Shown: positions 16,227 through 25,280 of the stretch, one piece after another
Layout: the number at the start of each line of letters is the position of its first letter
How positions within the stretch are numbered: position 1 is the first letter of the stretch
Origin: Terriglobia bacterium
GTDB taxonomy: Bacteria > Acidobacteriota > Terriglobia > Terriglobales > Acidobacteriaceae
Direction of reading: 5' to 3'
Assembly (NCBI GenBank): GCA_021325035.1
Contig: JAJPHW010000064.1
Location: 1-47,024 of the forward strand
DNA: 47,024 bases
Program-made: the position numbers and the translations under genes
Notes under the pieces: generated by a model
What the model was told of the DNA's origin: nothing
The model's input: only the letters and a program-made list of their open reading frames with translations
Databases searched by the model: none

Positions 16227-17489
16227 ATGGCAAATACAAATTCAATACTTGCAGACGCCGCGGGCAAGGAGGCCTCTACGCTGAGCCTCTACCGTCTGCT
16301 CGAACCGGAAGTTCTGGCCAATCCCTATCCGCTCTATCGCCAGCTGCGTACCGAAGATCCGGTGCATTGGGACCCGTTTCTTCATGCGTGGGTTGTCACT
16401 CGCTATGCTGATGTGGTGAATGTTCTCTCGAATTTCTCCGCTAACCGTACATATACACCGGAGCAACTCGACTCCATGGGATTGGCGGGTATCAGCCCCA
16501 TCGCCAAGGTCATGGTGCAGCAAATGCTTTTCATGGATGCGCCCATGCATACGCGCCTTCGCGGATTGTGCGCGGTCGCATTCACACCGCAACGCGTCGA
16601 GGTCATGCGCGCGCACATTCAAGAAATTGCTGACAGCCTGATAGATCAAGTTTTGGAATCAGGCCGCATGGAAGTCATCGCAGACTTCGCCGCACCGCTG
16701 CCTGCAATCGTCATCGCAGAGATGTTGGGGATCCCAGCTTCCGATCATGTGGAGTTAAAAAACTGGTCTGCCGACTTTGCGGAAATGCTCGGCAACTTCC
16801 AGCACAATCCCAATCGCACGCAGAGTGTGCTTCGCAGCCTGGAAAACCTGATCGAGTATTTTGGGCGGATGATCGCCGAGTTGCGCAAAAAACCGCGGCC
16901 CGGCCTGGTGAACGCTTTGATCGAAGCGCAAGTGGATGGTGATCGCCTCAGCGAAGAGGAAATTATCGCCAATTCCATTTTGACCATGGTTGGCGGCCAG
17001 GAAACGACGACCAATCTCATCGCAAACGGCATTTTGACTCTGTTGCGAAATCCAGCGCAGTTAAAACAGTTGCGAGACGATCCCTCGATCATTCAAGTGG
17101 CTGTCGAAGAACTCTTGCGCTATGAAAGCCCAAGTCAATACACCGGGCGTCTGGCGCATGAAGACGTTGAACTCGGTGGAAAAAAGATCCGCAAGCGCCA
17201 AGCGGTACTTGCGGTCATGGGCGCAGCGAACCGTGATCCCGAAAAATTTGCCGACCCCGACCACCTCGATTTGACCCGCAAAGACAACCGTCATGTCGCC
17301 TTCGGATGGGGCGCGCATTTTTGCTTTGGCGCGCCTCTGGCCCGTATTGAAGGGCAGATTGCCTTCGCCACTATATTGCGACGTTTATCCAACTTGCAAC
17401 TTGAACCCAGCCCGTTGGTCTGGCGCGACAATCTCGGCTTGCGCGGACTGACCGCTTTGCAAGTTTCATTTACTGCATCCCGCAATTAA
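16227..17489 (+). CDS. Cytochrome P450, probably acting on a carrier-bound amino acid
   Basis: 420 aa, complete. The I-helix oxygen-binding motif is G-G-Q-E-T-T (~254-259) and the K-helix E-x-x-R is in V-E-E-L-L-R-Y-E-S-P. The heme loop is F-G-W-G-A-H-F-C-F-G-A with Cys366 as the thiolate ligand. It is a soluble bacterial P450 with no membrane anchor. Being 30 bp after an A-T didomain and 12 bp before a C-A-T-TE gene suggests it oxidises the aminoacyl group on the carrier, giving 3-hydroxyleucine if the Leu code is right (inference). No ferredoxin or reductase gene is in the window, so redox partners must come from elsewhere. Confidence 0.92.
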   Translation: MANTNSILADAAGKEASTLSLYRLLEPEVLANPYPLYRQLRTEDPVHWDPFLHAWVVTRYADVVNVLSNFSANRTYTPEQLDSMGLAGISPIAKVMVQQMLFMDAPMHTRLRGLCAVAFTPQRVEVMRAHIQEIADSLIDQVLESGRMEVIADFAAPLPAIVIAEMLGIPASDHVELKNWSADFAEMLGNFQHNPNRTQSVLRSLENLIEYFGRMIAELRKKPRPGLVNALIEAQVDGDRLSEEEIIANSILTMVGGQETTTNLIANGILTLLRNPAQLKQLRDDPSIIQVAVEELLRYESPSQYTGRLAHEDVELGGKKIRKRQAVLAVMGAANRDPEKFADPDHLDLTRKDNRHVAFGWGAHFCFGAPLARIEGQIAFATILRRLSNLQLEPSPLVWRDNLGLRGLTALQVSFTASRN

Positions 17490-17501
17490 AACTTCTCAAT
17501 C

Positions 17502-20500
17502 ATGAGTTCGGTAGCTACAGAGCTGACACAGCGCACGACAACGGCGGAGATTCAACGCCGCAATGGGACTTCGTCCGTTCCGCTGTCGTACGGCCAGGAG
17601 CAAATCTGGCTTCATTCGCAGCTCGTGCAAAACCTTGCTCTGTACAACGAGCCTGTGACGATCCGCAAATCCGGTGCCTTGAATGTCGCAGCGCTGACCA
17701 AAGCTCTCACTGAAATTGTCCGCCGGCATGAAGCATGGCGCACCAATTTTCAAGTTGTAAATGGACAGCCGGTTCAAGTGATTCAACCTGCGGGGCCGTT
17801 TGCCATCGCCGTAAAAGACTTGCGTAGTTTGCCGAAGAACCAGCGTGAGGGCGAAGCTTTACGCCTCGCTACCGAAGATGCACTACGCCCCTTTGACTTA
17901 TCGCACGGTCCGCTCTATCGCGCACTATTGATTCACTTGGCGGATGACGACCATCGCCTTTATCTGACGTTGCACCACATTATCTTCGATGGCTCGTCCA
18001 TCTATCACGTGCTGTTGCCTGAACTCGAAGCTCTCTACACCGCTTTTGAACGCGGCGAGGCTTCTCCACTCCCGGAGTTGCCGCTGCAATTTGCCGACTT
18101 TACCCTCTGGCAACGCGAGTGGCTGACGCAGAGCGGCGCTCTCGAATCACAGTTGGCCTATTGGCGGGAACGAATTCCGGGCCTCACCATGCCGCCTCTC
18201 CCAGCTGACCATCAGCGCCCTGCGGTGCAAAGTTTCCGAGGCGCTATTCAGCCCTTTGCCCTGGATGCAAAATTGAGCGGTGACCTGAAGAACCTCGCGC
18301 GAAATAGTGGCAGTTCGCTTTTCATGACTTTGTTGACGGGCCTCGCCGTTCTGCTGCAACGCTACTCCGGCACGGATGACCTTGCCATCGGCACCGTCAG
18401 TTCCAGTCGCAAGCGTTCACAAGTAGAAAGACTGCTCGGCTATTTCTTGAATCCTTTGGTGCTGCGCAATGATTTGTCGGGAGACCCCAGTTTCCGCAAT
18501 GCCCTTAAGCGGGTTCGCAATTCAACATTGGATGCCCTTTCCAACGACGACGCGCCTTTCACGCGCATCGTGAATGAGACCCATCCCGCACGCACATTGA
18601 GTTGCAATCCGTTAATTCAGGTTTTGTTCACGCTCGAACCGCCTCTTCCTGCCAGCAAAAACGGCTGGAGTGTGGCGCTCACGCAATCGCCGGTGGACAC
18701 AGGATTGGTCAAATTTGATTTGGTCTTGGAGTTGGACGATTCGCCAACGGGCATCGCAGGAAGATTTAAGTACAACACCGACTTGTTTGATTCTTCCACG
18801 ATTGTACGCATGGCTGAGCACTTTCAAGTGTTGCTGCGCAGCGTGGTGGATAACCCAGATCTGTCGATTTCTCAAGCAGAAATCATGACTGCGGCAGAAC
18901 GCAAAAAAGTTCTCGTCGAATGGAACAATACCGAAGCTCATTTCGACAACAACATTTGCATTCATGATCTTTTTGAGAGACAGGTCGTAAAAAATCCGAA
19001 TGCAACGGCCATCGAACAAGGCGCAAGCCGCCTGACCTATAGCGCTTTAAATCGGCGCGCTGATGCGCTGGCAAATGTTCTTCACAGACGGGGCGTAACC
19101 GCTGAAACCAAAGTCGGTATCTGCTTGCAGCCATCGCTTGAGATGCTGGTTGCGATCTTGGCGGTACTCAAAGCCGGAGGTGGGTACGTGCCACTTGATC
19201 CGGCCTATCCGCAACAGCGCCTGAAATTCATCCTCGAAGATGCCCAACTTCAGCTTGTTTTGACGGACTCCGCAAGCATCAAAGAGCTGCCCGCAGTAGA
19301 TGGTGTCGAAACAGTCGTCCTCGATTCAGCCACGCCTCTTGATGGAACTCCGAGGCAAGAAATACCCGGAAGAGCGGACCCCAACAATCTGGCTTATGTG
19401 ATTTATACATCTGGCAGTTCGGGCACTCCCCGCGGAGTCGAGATTACGCATCGCAACCTCGTTAACTCCACACTGGCGCGAATGCAGTACTACGCCGCCT
19501 CTCATAGCCGTTTTCTATTGCTTTCTTCTTTCGCATTTGACAGTTCTGTAGCCGGGATTTTTGGGACTCTGTGCAGCGGCGGTACGCTGGTGATGACTCC
19601 CGGCACTTTAACTTCAAGTTTGCCGGAACTAGCGCGGCTGGTTGCGCAGCATGAAGTGACCGATCTCCTTTGTGTTCCCTCCGTTTATCGCCTCATGCTG
19701 GAGCAGGCATCGCATGGCGAGATGAAGACTTTACGGCGGGCGATTGTGGCCGGAGAATCATGCCCACCAGAACTTCTTGAGAAGCATTACAAGCTCCTGC
19801 CCGGAACCACTCTTTTCAACGAATACGGTCCCACCGAAGCGTCCGTATGGGCCACCGTGCACAAATGCGAGCACCATCCCAAACGCCCCGTGGTTTCCAT
19901 CGGCAAACCAGTCGCCAACACGCAGGTGTATATACTCGATTCGCACCTTCAGCCGGTTCCGCAAGGCATTCCCGGCGAACTCTGCGTAGGCGGACTTAAC
20001 GTATCCCGTGGATATTGGAACCGTCCTGAACTCACCACCGAGAAATTTATCCCCAATCCCTTCAGTAGCGGCAAACTCTACCGCACGGGCGACATGGCAC
20101 GGCATTTGCCCGATGGCTCACTGGAATTGCTTGGACGCTTTGATACGCAAGTCAAGATTCGCGGTTTCCGCGTTGAACTCGACGAAATATCCTCGCTCAT
20201 CGCATCATTTTCTGGGGTGCGGGAAGCTGCCACTGCCATTCGTGACCCGGAATCCAAACATGCCGAAATCGTTGCATATATCGTCCAAGACCCGAAATTA
20301 CCACCTGTAAGTTTTGGCCAGTTAAGGCGGTTTTTGAAGGAGCGCCTGCCTGAATACATGCTGCCCTCGGTGATAGTGGCGCTCAATGAATTGCCCCTGC
20401 TTCCCAATGGCAAACTCGATCGAAGCGCGCTTCCCGCGCCTCATGATTCTTTCGTGAATGTTGGGGAGCGGCCGTCAAATGCGGTCGAAGAAAAACTGGT

Positions 20501-21551
20501 GGCGATTTTCGAAAGTGTTTTAGAGAAGCATCCGGTGGGAACGAACCAGAGTTTCTTTGAGCTGGGAGGCCACTCGCTTCTGCTGGCCCGTCTTATCCTG
20601 TTGATTGAACAAAGTTTCGGCAAGACCCTTTCATGGGCCGAAGTCTTTCGCTCTCCCACGGTGCGAGAGTTAGCGGCTTTGTTGAATGATGAAACAGCAG
20701 ATTTGGGTAGCAGCGCCATCATCCCAATTCAACCGCAAGGCGGCAAACTACCATTGTTCTGGGTGCGCGGCGGTCCACTGTTTCTTACGTTGTCGCGCGG
20801 TCTGGGCATGGACCAACCCATGCTCGGTTTGGATTTACCCCCATCCGATGCGGCTCATCTGCCGGTTCCATATCGCTTGGAAGACATCGCCAGTGCGCTT
20901 GTCGAAAAAATGCGCAGTGTGCAGCCGGAAGGGCCTTACAACATTGCGGGCCTTTGCGTAAACGGCGTGATTGCGTATGAAATGGCTCGGCAGCTTCAGG
21001 ACGCCGGCCAGGAAATCGGAGTGCTCGCGTTATTCGACGCGCAAAACCCTGAGTATTATCACAATTTCACCGGTGAGGGCCGCGGTCGCGCCACGTGGAA
21101 CAAAATTGACTTTCATTTAAATAAATTGCTCTCCGCAACTCCTTCCACTCTGCCGGCCCTGGTGCGCGAGCGATTGGTTCGAATCGGCCAACGGTTAAAC
21201 GTCCTGCGCTGGCGCGTGTACCATCATCTGGCATTGCGGGTGAATGAGCAAAATCTTCGCAACCTGGACACCATTATTCACCCTTCATCTTATGATTACC
21301 GCCCCAAGCCATTGACAGGAAATGTCTTATTCTTTCAATCTAACGAGTGGCCCAAGGGTGATTATTGGAACTTTTTTGCCAGCTGGAAAGATATGATCAG
21401 GAAGATGCAGGTCTTCAGGGTCCAAGGCGGACACGAATCCATGTTCTCGGAAGAGAATGTCGCCCCGATTATTGATGGGCTGCGCGATGGACTCAAGCAA
21501 GTTCACTCCCGCCAATCTCAAACCACTCAAAAAGAAGCAGTTAACACTTAG
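17502..21551 (+). CDS. NRPS C-A-T-TE module with cysteine-type thioesterase
   Basis: 1349 aa. Condensation domain ~20-450 (active-site motif H-H-I-I-F-D-G), adenylation ~470-980 (Y-T-S-G-S-S-G-T-P-R-G, E-Y-G-P-T-E, N-G-K-L-D), carrier ~985-1060 (F-F-E-L-G-G-H-S, Ser1025), thioesterase ~1080-1340. The A3 Lys is Arg. Pocket residues by eye read D-S-A-L-I-A-E-V-W-K, which I cannot assign. The thioesterase nucleophile motif is G-L-C-V-N-G, with Cys1152 where Ser is usual. Asp (L-F-D-A-Q) and His (G-G-H-E-S) complete a Cys-His-Asp triad. It should join an upstream aminoacyl unit to its own amino acid and then release, cyclise or transfer the dipeptide. Confidence 0.93.
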   Translation: MSSVATELTQRTTTAEIQRRNGTSSVPLSYGQEQIWLHSQLVQNLALYNEPVTIRKSGALNVAALTKALTEIVRRHEAWRTNFQVVNGQPVQVIQPAGPFAIAVKDLRSLPKNQREGEALRLATEDALRPFDLSHGPLYRALLIHLADDDHRLYLTLHHIIFDGSSIYHVLLPELEALYTAFERGEASPLPELPLQFADFTLWQREWLTQSGALESQLAYWRERIPGLTMPPLPADHQRPAVQSFRGAIQPFALDAKLSGDLKNLARNSGSSLFMTLLTGLAVLLQRYSGTDDLAIGTVSSSRKRSQVERLLGYFLNPLVLRNDLSGDPSFRNALKRVRNSTLDALSNDDAPFTRIVNETHPARTLSCNPLIQVLFTLEPPLPASKNGWSVALTQSPVDTGLVKFDLVLELDDSPTGIAGRFKYNTDLFDSSTIVRMAEHFQVLLRSVVDNPDLSISQAEIMTAAERKKVLVEWNNTEAHFDNNICIHDLFERQVVKNPNATAIEQGASRLTYSALNRRADALANVLHRRGVTAETKVGICLQPSLEMLVAILAVLKAGGGYVPLDPAYPQQRLKFILEDAQLQLVLTDSASIKELPAVDGVETVVLDSATPLDGTPRQEIPGRADPNNLAYVIYTSGSSGTPRGVEITHRNLVNSTLARMQYYAASHSRFLLLSSFAFDSSVAGIFGTLCSGGTLVMTPGTLTSSLPELARLVAQHEVTDLLCVPSVYRLMLEQASHGEMKTLRRAIVAGESCPPELLEKHYKLLPGTTLFNEYGPTEASVWATVHKCEHHPKRPVVSIGKPVANTQVYILDSHLQPVPQGIPGELCVGGLNVSRGYWNRPELTTEKFIPNPFSSGKLYRTGDMARHLPDGSLELLGRFDTQVKIRGFRVELDEISSLIASFSGVREAATAIRDPESKHAEIVAYIVQDPKLPPVSFGQLRRFLKERLPEYMLPSVIVALNELPLLPNGKLDRSALPAPHDSFVNVGERPSNAVEEKLVAIFESVLEKHPVGTNQSFFELGGHSLLLARLILLIEQSFGKTLSWAEVFRSPTVRELAALLNDETADLGSSAIIPIQPQGGKLPLFWVRGGPLFLTLSRGLGMDQPMLGLDLPPSDAAHLPVPYRLEDIASALVEKMRSVQPEGPYNIAGLCVNGVIAYEMARQLQDAGQEIGVLALFDAQNPEYYHNFTGEGRGRATWNKIDFHLNKLLSATPSTLPALVRERLVRIGQRLNVLRWRVYHHLALRVNEQNLRNLDTIIHPSSYDYRPKPLTGNVLFFQSNEWPKGDYWNFFASWKDMIRKMQVFRVQGGHESMFSEENVAPIIDGLRDGLKQVHSRQSQTTQKEAVNT

Positions 21552-21637
21552 AACACCATGGTTACTGGACAGCACGAAAGCTGCATGCATACAGTTTCCA
21601 TGGGGTCCTTCGCCAACTAGAGGAACGAACTCGCAAG

Positions 21638-22861
21638 ATGCTGAAAAAGCTTAGCTTAATGATTTTTAGCGTGCTTATCACGCTCGCCGTTGCCGAGATT
21701 GTGCTGCGCGTTGCCCACATCGGCTACCCCGCCTTGGGCGGCAAACTTCATTTTTATACTTGGAACCCTTATACCGGCGTTTCTCTCCGTCCCGATGCCA
21801 AAGGCATGGTTTATGGCGAAAACACAGTCTATGTGAGCATCAATCATGAAGGGCTTCGCGACCGCGAACATACGAAAGATAAGCCAGCTAATACGTTCCG
21901 CGTCGCAATATTGGGAGACTCCTTTGCGGAAGCTCTGCAAGTGCCGGCAGATAAAACTTTCTGGAGTGTGCTGCAGCAGAACCTGAACAGCTGTTCCGCT
22001 CTCGGCGGTAAAACCCCGGAAGTCATCAACTTTGGGGTTGCGGGCTATGGCACCGGCCAGGAATTGCAAATGCTCCGCCACGCGGCGTGGGATTACTCGC
22101 CCGATCTGGTATTGCTGGCTTTTTTCACCGGCAATGACATCCAGAACAACAACCGTATTTTGCAGGATGACCCGTACCGCCCATATTTCATCCATCAGGA
22201 CGGGAAGCTCGTTCTCGACGATGCCTTCCTTCATGCTCCGGGATGGAAGTCTCAATTCAGCCTGCCGCATCGTATTTTTTCGTGGGCAATTGCTAATTCC
22301 CGTGTGCTGCAAGTGATGGCCGCCGCCAAAAACTACTCTTCCAGCAAAAATACCGATGGCGTGAAACCCACCGAGATGGGATTGAATGACGCCATCTACC
22401 ATGCTCCCACCGATCCGGTCTGGCAGGACGCCTGGAGCGTGACCGACGATTTGATCGGCGCCATGAATGACGAAGTCAAAGCGCATAACGCCAAACTGCT
22501 TGTGACAACGCTCAGCAGCAGCATTCAGGTGGATCCTGATGGCACCCGCCGCGAGCAACTGGAAAAGAAATTGGGCGTCAATGATTTGTTTTATCCCGAC
22601 GAACGGGTGCGGCAAGTAAGCGAAAAGGATGGCGTTCCTGTGCTTACGCTTGCCCCGGCATTTCTGCAATATGCGCAGGAGCACAATGCACAGTTGCATG
22701 GCTTCCGCGGCAGCAATCAAGGCCACTGGAACGAAATCGGGCACCAGCTCGGGGGCGAAATGATGGCGCAAAAAGTTTGTGAAATGTTAGCGACACCATC
22801 GGCGCCTGCAAACGCGACGACGGGCGCAACGAAGCAGGATGCTGCGAAGAAAGCAAATTAA
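21638..22861 (+). CDS. SGNH/GDSL hydrolase-like protein 1, N-terminally anchored
   Basis: 407 aa. An N-terminal hydrophobic helix (~5-22) acts as membrane anchor or signal. The SGNH blocks follow in order: block I I-L-G-D-S-F-A-E-A, block II N-F-G-V-A-G-Y-G, block III F-F-T-G-N-D-I, and a late His in G-H-W-N-E-I-G-H. All four catalytic-type residues are present. The C-terminus is Ala/Thr/Lys-rich. Relatives are O-acetyltransferases (AlgX/AlgJ-like) or esterases acting on extracytoplasmic polysaccharide; which applies here is not decidable by eye. A related protein is at 26399-27436. Confidence 0.82.
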   Translation: MLKKLSLMIFSVLITLAVAEIVLRVAHIGYPALGGKLHFYTWNPYTGVSLRPDAKGMVYGENTVYVSINHEGLRDREHTKDKPANTFRVAILGDSFAEALQVPADKTFWSVLQQNLNSCSALGGKTPEVINFGVAGYGTGQELQMLRHAAWDYSPDLVLLAFFTGNDIQNNNRILQDDPYRPYFIHQDGKLVLDDAFLHAPGWKSQFSLPHRIFSWAIANSRVLQVMAAAKNYSSSKNTDGVKPTEMGLNDAIYHAPTDPVWQDAWSVTDDLIGAMNDEVKAHNAKLLVTTLSSSIQVDPDGTRREQLEKKLGVNDLFYPDERVRQVSEKDGVPVLTLAPAFLQYAQEHNAQLHGFRGSNQGHWNEIGHQLGGEMMAQKVCEMLATPSAPANATTGATKQDAAKKAN

Positions 22862-22902
22862 ATTCGCGGAATTATTCCTCGACAACCATTGCAAGACAAG
22901 TT

Positions 22903-22906
22903 GGAG
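22903..22906 (+). promoter_or_regulatory. RBS fixing the ligase start
   Basis: GGAG lies 9 nt upstream of ATG 22916. It is therefore preferred over the TTG at 22889. Confidence 0.6.
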
Positions 22907-22915
22907 CTGCAACAA

Positions 22916-24424
22916 ATGAGTCAAATGGAAACTATCTACCGGCGGCCTGCTGATTCCGGGCGCACCGATTTGCTGCAAAGCAAAATGGGCGTACTCGTAG
23001 TGTTTGCCGCCGTCACCATGGGCACGTTTCTCGTCATCTCAATGTTGACGACGCTTAAATACGGCATCTGGAATGCTTTGTTTATCGTCGGCGGCGTGCT
23101 CGGGTTCCTGCTGCTGGCTTTGGCCGTTCCGCAGGTGATGGAAAATGCCCGCTATCTCTGGCCAAAGCTCAACAAGTGGCACCTAATTTGGTATGGCGTT
23201 TACGTCAGCTCCCTCGTGTTTCGTATTCGCGCCCTTGCAGAATTCCGTGAGCAACCCGTGGACGGCTGGGCCTTGTTACGAATCGGGCCGGAGGGTCTGA
23301 TCGGCGCTTACCTCTTCTTCTTGCTGGCCACCCGGCGGCTGCCTTGGGTTGAGTCTATGTTCACCGGCATTCCCAAGGTGCTTGCTTTCTACACCGCATT
23401 CTGTGCCGCATCCACAATCTGGTCGGTGTTTCCTCCGTGGACGGCTTACAAATCTCTCGAATACACGATGGATATAGCCGTCATCTCGGCCATCTTGTGC
23501 GTGGTGACCGATGCCGAGAAATATAAGACCTTGCTCGATTTCACCTGGTCGGTTTATGCCATAGAAGCTTTTTGGTGTTGGTGCCAGATCGGTATCTGGC
23601 CCAGCGAGGCTCTCGACGACGGCCGCCTCAAAGGCGTTTGGCCGCTGACCGGATATAACGCACTCGGTGAATACGGGGCTTTGTTATGCATCGTCGCCAT
23701 TTGCCGGCTTGTGCCCATGGCCAAATTTGATTTCAAGCGGTCGTGGTATCTTGCGGTGTTTGCCTTCGGCTTTGCTACATTGCTGGCTGCCAACACGCGT
23801 AACACCATCGGCGGGCTCGTAGCCGCTATTGTGCTGGTATTGATTATTTCTCGCGGGCTCTCAGGGGCGATGGTGATCGGTCTGTCCAGTGCCGGCATCG
23901 TCTTTACCGCTCTAGGTTCCATAATAAAAACCTTCTTGAAACGCGGCCAGAGCGATGAAGCATTTACGAGTCTTAGCGGACGCCTAGCCTGGTGGCATTA
24001 TGCCTGGATTTTCTTTCTGGAACATCCAATCGCAGGATTGGGCGCCTATGCCGCCGGAAAGTTCGCCGTCATGAAATCGTTGAATGCGAACACCGGATCC
24101 ACCCATAGCGATTACATCGAGTTGCTGGTCGGAACCGGAATCATTGGCACGGTTCTTTTCTGTTTCGCCATTCTGTGGACGTGGTGGCTGCTTTATAAGT
24201 ACGCCAAAGACGTAACCCTCAAGCCGATGGAACGACAGCTATCTATGGAATGTTTCGGCGTCATGACGATTCTGGTGGTGCACTCATTCTTCAACGTGGA
24301 GCTCATCTGGCACGCGCCGTTGTTTTACTTTGTCGTGCTGGGCTACGCCGAAATGATTCGCAGGAGAAAGAAGGCTCTGGCCGCCGCCCAATTGCGGTCA
24401 AGCTATTCGACAACCCTGGCATGA
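22916..24424 (+). CDS. O-antigen ligase / Wzy-like polymerase
   Basis: 502 aa with about 11-12 membrane helices. The Wzy_C/O-antigen ligase signature is present: a large periplasmic loop containing S-L-S-G-R-L-A-W-W, then H-P-I-A-G-L-G-A-Y and S-T-H-S-D-Y-I-E-L-L-V. It is the only polymerase or ligase candidate in the block, so it probably polymerises the repeat units on undecaprenyl diphosphate at the outer face of the inner membrane. Ligation of glycan to another acceptor is the alternative. It overlaps the next gene by 4 nt (ATGA). Confidence 0.9.
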   Translation: MSQMETIYRRPADSGRTDLLQSKMGVLVVFAAVTMGTFLVISMLTTLKYGIWNALFIVGGVLGFLLLALAVPQVMENARYLWPKLNKWHLIWYGVYVSSLVFRIRALAEFREQPVDGWALLRIGPEGLIGAYLFFLLATRRLPWVESMFTGIPKVLAFYTAFCAASTIWSVFPPWTAYKSLEYTMDIAVISAILCVVTDAEKYKTLLDFTWSVYAIEAFWCWCQIGIWPSEALDDGRLKGVWPLTGYNALGEYGALLCIVAICRLVPMAKFDFKRSWYLAVFAFGFATLLAANTRNTIGGLVAAIVLVLIISRGLSGAMVIGLSSAGIVFTALGSIIKTFLKRGQSDEAFTSLSGRLAWWHYAWIFFLEHPIAGLGAYAAGKFAVMKSLNANTGSTHSDYIELLVGTGIIGTVLFCFAILWTWWLLYKYAKDVTLKPMERQLSMECFGVMTILVVHSFFNVELIWHAPLFYFVVLGYAEMIRRRKKALAAAQLRSSYSTTLA

Positions 24425-25251
24425 GTACATCGCTAACACAATCTCCAGTCGTGGAATTGCCACAGAACGGGCTGACCCGCTTCCCGGTTCTCGGCGTGGG
24501 CGTAAACGCCGTCCAGATTCCCCAGGTCATTCAGATTCTGGAGAACTGGATCGCCGAGCGCAAAGCGCCGAAATATGTCGCGGTTACTGGTATGCACGGC
24601 GTCAGTGAAGCCCAACACGATGGATATTTTCTTTCGATTTTGCAATCCGCCGATTTGGTCGTTCCCGACGGCATGCCGCTGGTCTGGCTTGGCCGGTGGC
24701 GCGGCTTCAAACTCAAACGCCGCGTCTATGGCCCGGAACTGATGGCGACATTTTTCGAGCAGACCGGCGGGCGCTACCGTCATTTCTTCTACGGAGGCGC
24801 GCCCGGCGTGGCCGAAAAACTAGCTGAGGTAACAACAAATAAATACGGCATCAATGTCGTTGGGATTCACTGCCCTCCGTTCCGTCCGCTCACTCCGGAA
24901 GAAGATGCCGCGGTGATGAACCAAATTGCCGATTCTCAAGCTGACATTGTCTGGGTAGGTCTTAGCACCCCCAAGCAGGAACGCTGGATGTATGAGCATC
25001 GCGAAAAGATTTCCGTTCCGGTCATGCTGGGCGTAGGCGCTGCCTTTGATTTGAATGCTGGAACACTTTCGCAAGCCCCGCGTTTCATGCGGGAAAACGG
25101 CTTGGAATGGCTCTACCGGCTGTTAGCGGAGCCGAAACGCTTGTGGCGCCGCTACATCATCAATGGCGGAAAATTTGTATGGAATGTCGCACTCGAATTG
25201 CTTGGCTTAAAAGTTTTTAACCGAAGTACCAAAGCAACACCCGAAAGTTAG
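24421..25251 (+). CDS. WecG/TagA/CpsF family glycosyltransferase (GT26)
   Basis: 276 aa, started at the ATG overlapping the preceding stop rather than at the longer upstream frame. GT26 features include V-T-G-M-H-G-V, V-V-P-D-G-M-P-L-V-W (candidate catalytic Asp), F-F-Y-G-G and G-L-S-T-P-K-Q-E-R-W-M. Members add an N-acetyl-mannosamine-type sugar or a related residue to lipid-linked N-acetylhexosamine at the membrane. With the WbaP-type enzyme and the GT4 it gives at least three sugar-adding steps in the block, so the repeat unit is probably short unless genes elsewhere contribute. Confidence 0.92.
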   Translation: MSTSLTQSPVVELPQNGLTRFPVLGVGVNAVQIPQVIQILENWIAERKAPKYVAVTGMHGVSEAQHDGYFLSILQSADLVVPDGMPLVWLGRWRGFKLKRRVYGPELMATFFEQTGGRYRHFFYGGAPGVAEKLAEVTTNKYGINVVGIHCPPFRPLTPEEDAAVMNQIADSQADIVWVGLSTPKQERWMYEHREKISVPVMLGVGAAFDLNAGTLSQAPRFMRENGLEWLYRLLAEPKRLWRRYIINGGKFVWNVALELLGLKVFNRSTKATPES

Positions 25252-25280
25252 TTTTCAAACCAAGGAGAGGAAAACTCAGT

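Noticed and set aside
21656-22771. 371-codon open frame antisense to SGNH protein 1
   Set aside because: It is a shadow of codon bias. The plus-strand frame carries all SGNH motifs; the antisense protein has no recognisable domain.
24250-24420. Upstream extension of the WecG/TagA gene
   Set aside because: It overlaps the ligase coding sequence in another frame. ATG 24421 gives the usual family length and an ATGA coupling.
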